Of a DNA stretch of 64,000 bases, positions 63,668 to 64,000 are shown piece after piece. The notes below the pieces were generated by a model that was not told where the DNA came from, did not search any database, and saw nothing but the letters and a program-made list of their open reading frames with translations. Position 1 is the first letter of the stretch, and each line of letters begins with the position of its first letter. The stretch is taken from contig JAKSPK010000002.1 in NCBI GenBank assembly GCA_024404875.1, forward strand, positions 43,193-107,192, given 5' to 3'. The translations under genes were made by a program, and so were the position numbers. The DNA is from Oscillospiraceae bacterium (GTDB taxonomy: Bacteria > Bacillota > Clostridia > Oscillospirales > Ruminococcaceae).

Positions 63668-64000
63668 TTATTCAACATTCTTCAAAGCTTCCCCCTTTTG
63701 AATTTTACGGATTTTCAGAAGCTGCAATACAGCGACAACGCAGTATGAAACAATTCCAAGAGCTATCATAAACATAAAAGTGGAGCTCCTGACATTGTAC
63801 GGGAAATAGCCGGAAACTACCTTGTACAGGTAGGAATTGAACGCCCATCGCAAAATGGAATCTGCGACAGGTACAGCCAGAATCAACCCGATGATAACTG
63901 CAATTGAAGTTGACAAAATGTACAGCATTCCGATTTCTCCATTTTGAAAGCCGAGAATCTTACACATAGCGATAGACTGGAAATTCTTTTCAATGACCTG
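63668..64000 (-). CDS. FtsX-like ABC transporter permease, C-terminal end (partial)
   Basis: A frame open to the right edge of the window and ending at 63668. The last ~110 residues include the MCKILGFQNGEIGMLYI segment (the FtsX-family LKAIGA-type turn), a helix IAVIIGLILAVPVADSIL, a loop and a final helix MIALGIVSYCVVAVLQLLKIRKIQKGEALK. That is the C-terminal FtsX domain of MacB-like or bacitracin/antimicrobial-peptide exporters. Which kind cannot be told without the rest. Confidence 0.8.
   Translation of the reverse strand, partial: QVIEKNFQSIAMCKILGFQNGEIGMLYILSTSIAVIIGLILAVPVADSILRWAFNSYLYKVVSGYFPYNVRSSTFMFMIALGIVSYCVVAVLQLLKIRKIQKGEALKNVE

Overview
The window looks like a chromosomal segment of a Gram-positive anaerobe of the Ruminococcus / Oscillospiraceae type. 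Evidence: two secreted glycoside hydrolases end in cellulosomal dockerins (GH9 at 4.5-7.2 kb, GH26 at 19.2-21.1 kb); the L21-Prp-L27 operon has the Firmicutes L27 extension; a forespore-type sigma factor is present; and nearly every promoter is a plain sigma-A site with a 17-bp spacer. By eye the first ~34 kb is GC-richer (about 55% in lines I counted) than the ilv and right-hand regions (often 37-45%). The genus is an inference.

Left part (0-34 kb): the end of murD; a secA / cellobiose 2-epimerase / dockerin-GH9 transcription unit; rarA; then minus-strand genes (AEC transporter, DegV, DUF1294, membrane-anchored C11 peptidase, pepD, a STAS protein, yebC-mrnC-obgE, rpmA-prp-rplU, GH26 mannanase). 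Next is a minus-strand unit of an unknown gene with tsaE, tsaB, a lipoprotein and rpiB, followed by sigG, yigZ, tmcAL, ackA, a cytidine deaminase with an extra N-terminal region, an oligopeptide-binding lipoprotein, exoA and a degenerate GGDEF protein. A Gly-Arg-His tRNA cluster closes this part.

Middle (35-45 kb): a branched-chain amino acid cluster, ilvB-ilvN-ilvC-ilvD-leuC-leuD-[AAA+ ATPase]-ilvA-ridA, behind a sigma-A promoter and a leader holding an intrinsic terminator (candidate attenuator). The ATPase between leuD and ilvA does not fit the pathway. RidA after IlvA fits removal of the reactive enamine/imine that IlvA produces.

Right part (45-64 kb): accessory genes (DMT exporter, alpha/beta hydrolase, MaoC, an AraC regulator divergent from a MATE exporter across a 20-bp-spaced direct repeat, an AGCS amino acid symporter, a double zinc-ribbon protein). 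Then comes a molybdenum/purine island: NCS2 nucleobase permease; a minus-strand operon of BtuCD-type ABC importer, single-domain ModE and NTPase-MocA fusion; and a divergent three-subunit xanthine-dehydrogenase-type hydroxylase followed by xanthine phosphoribosyltransferase. The divergent promoters overlap, and a 24-bp palindrome with the layout of a ModE operator covers the start of the importer operon. I read it as a molybdate-controlled purine salvage module: import the base, oxidise it to xanthine, trap it as XMP. This is the most interesting system in the window. A partial FtsX-like ABC permease lies at the right edge.
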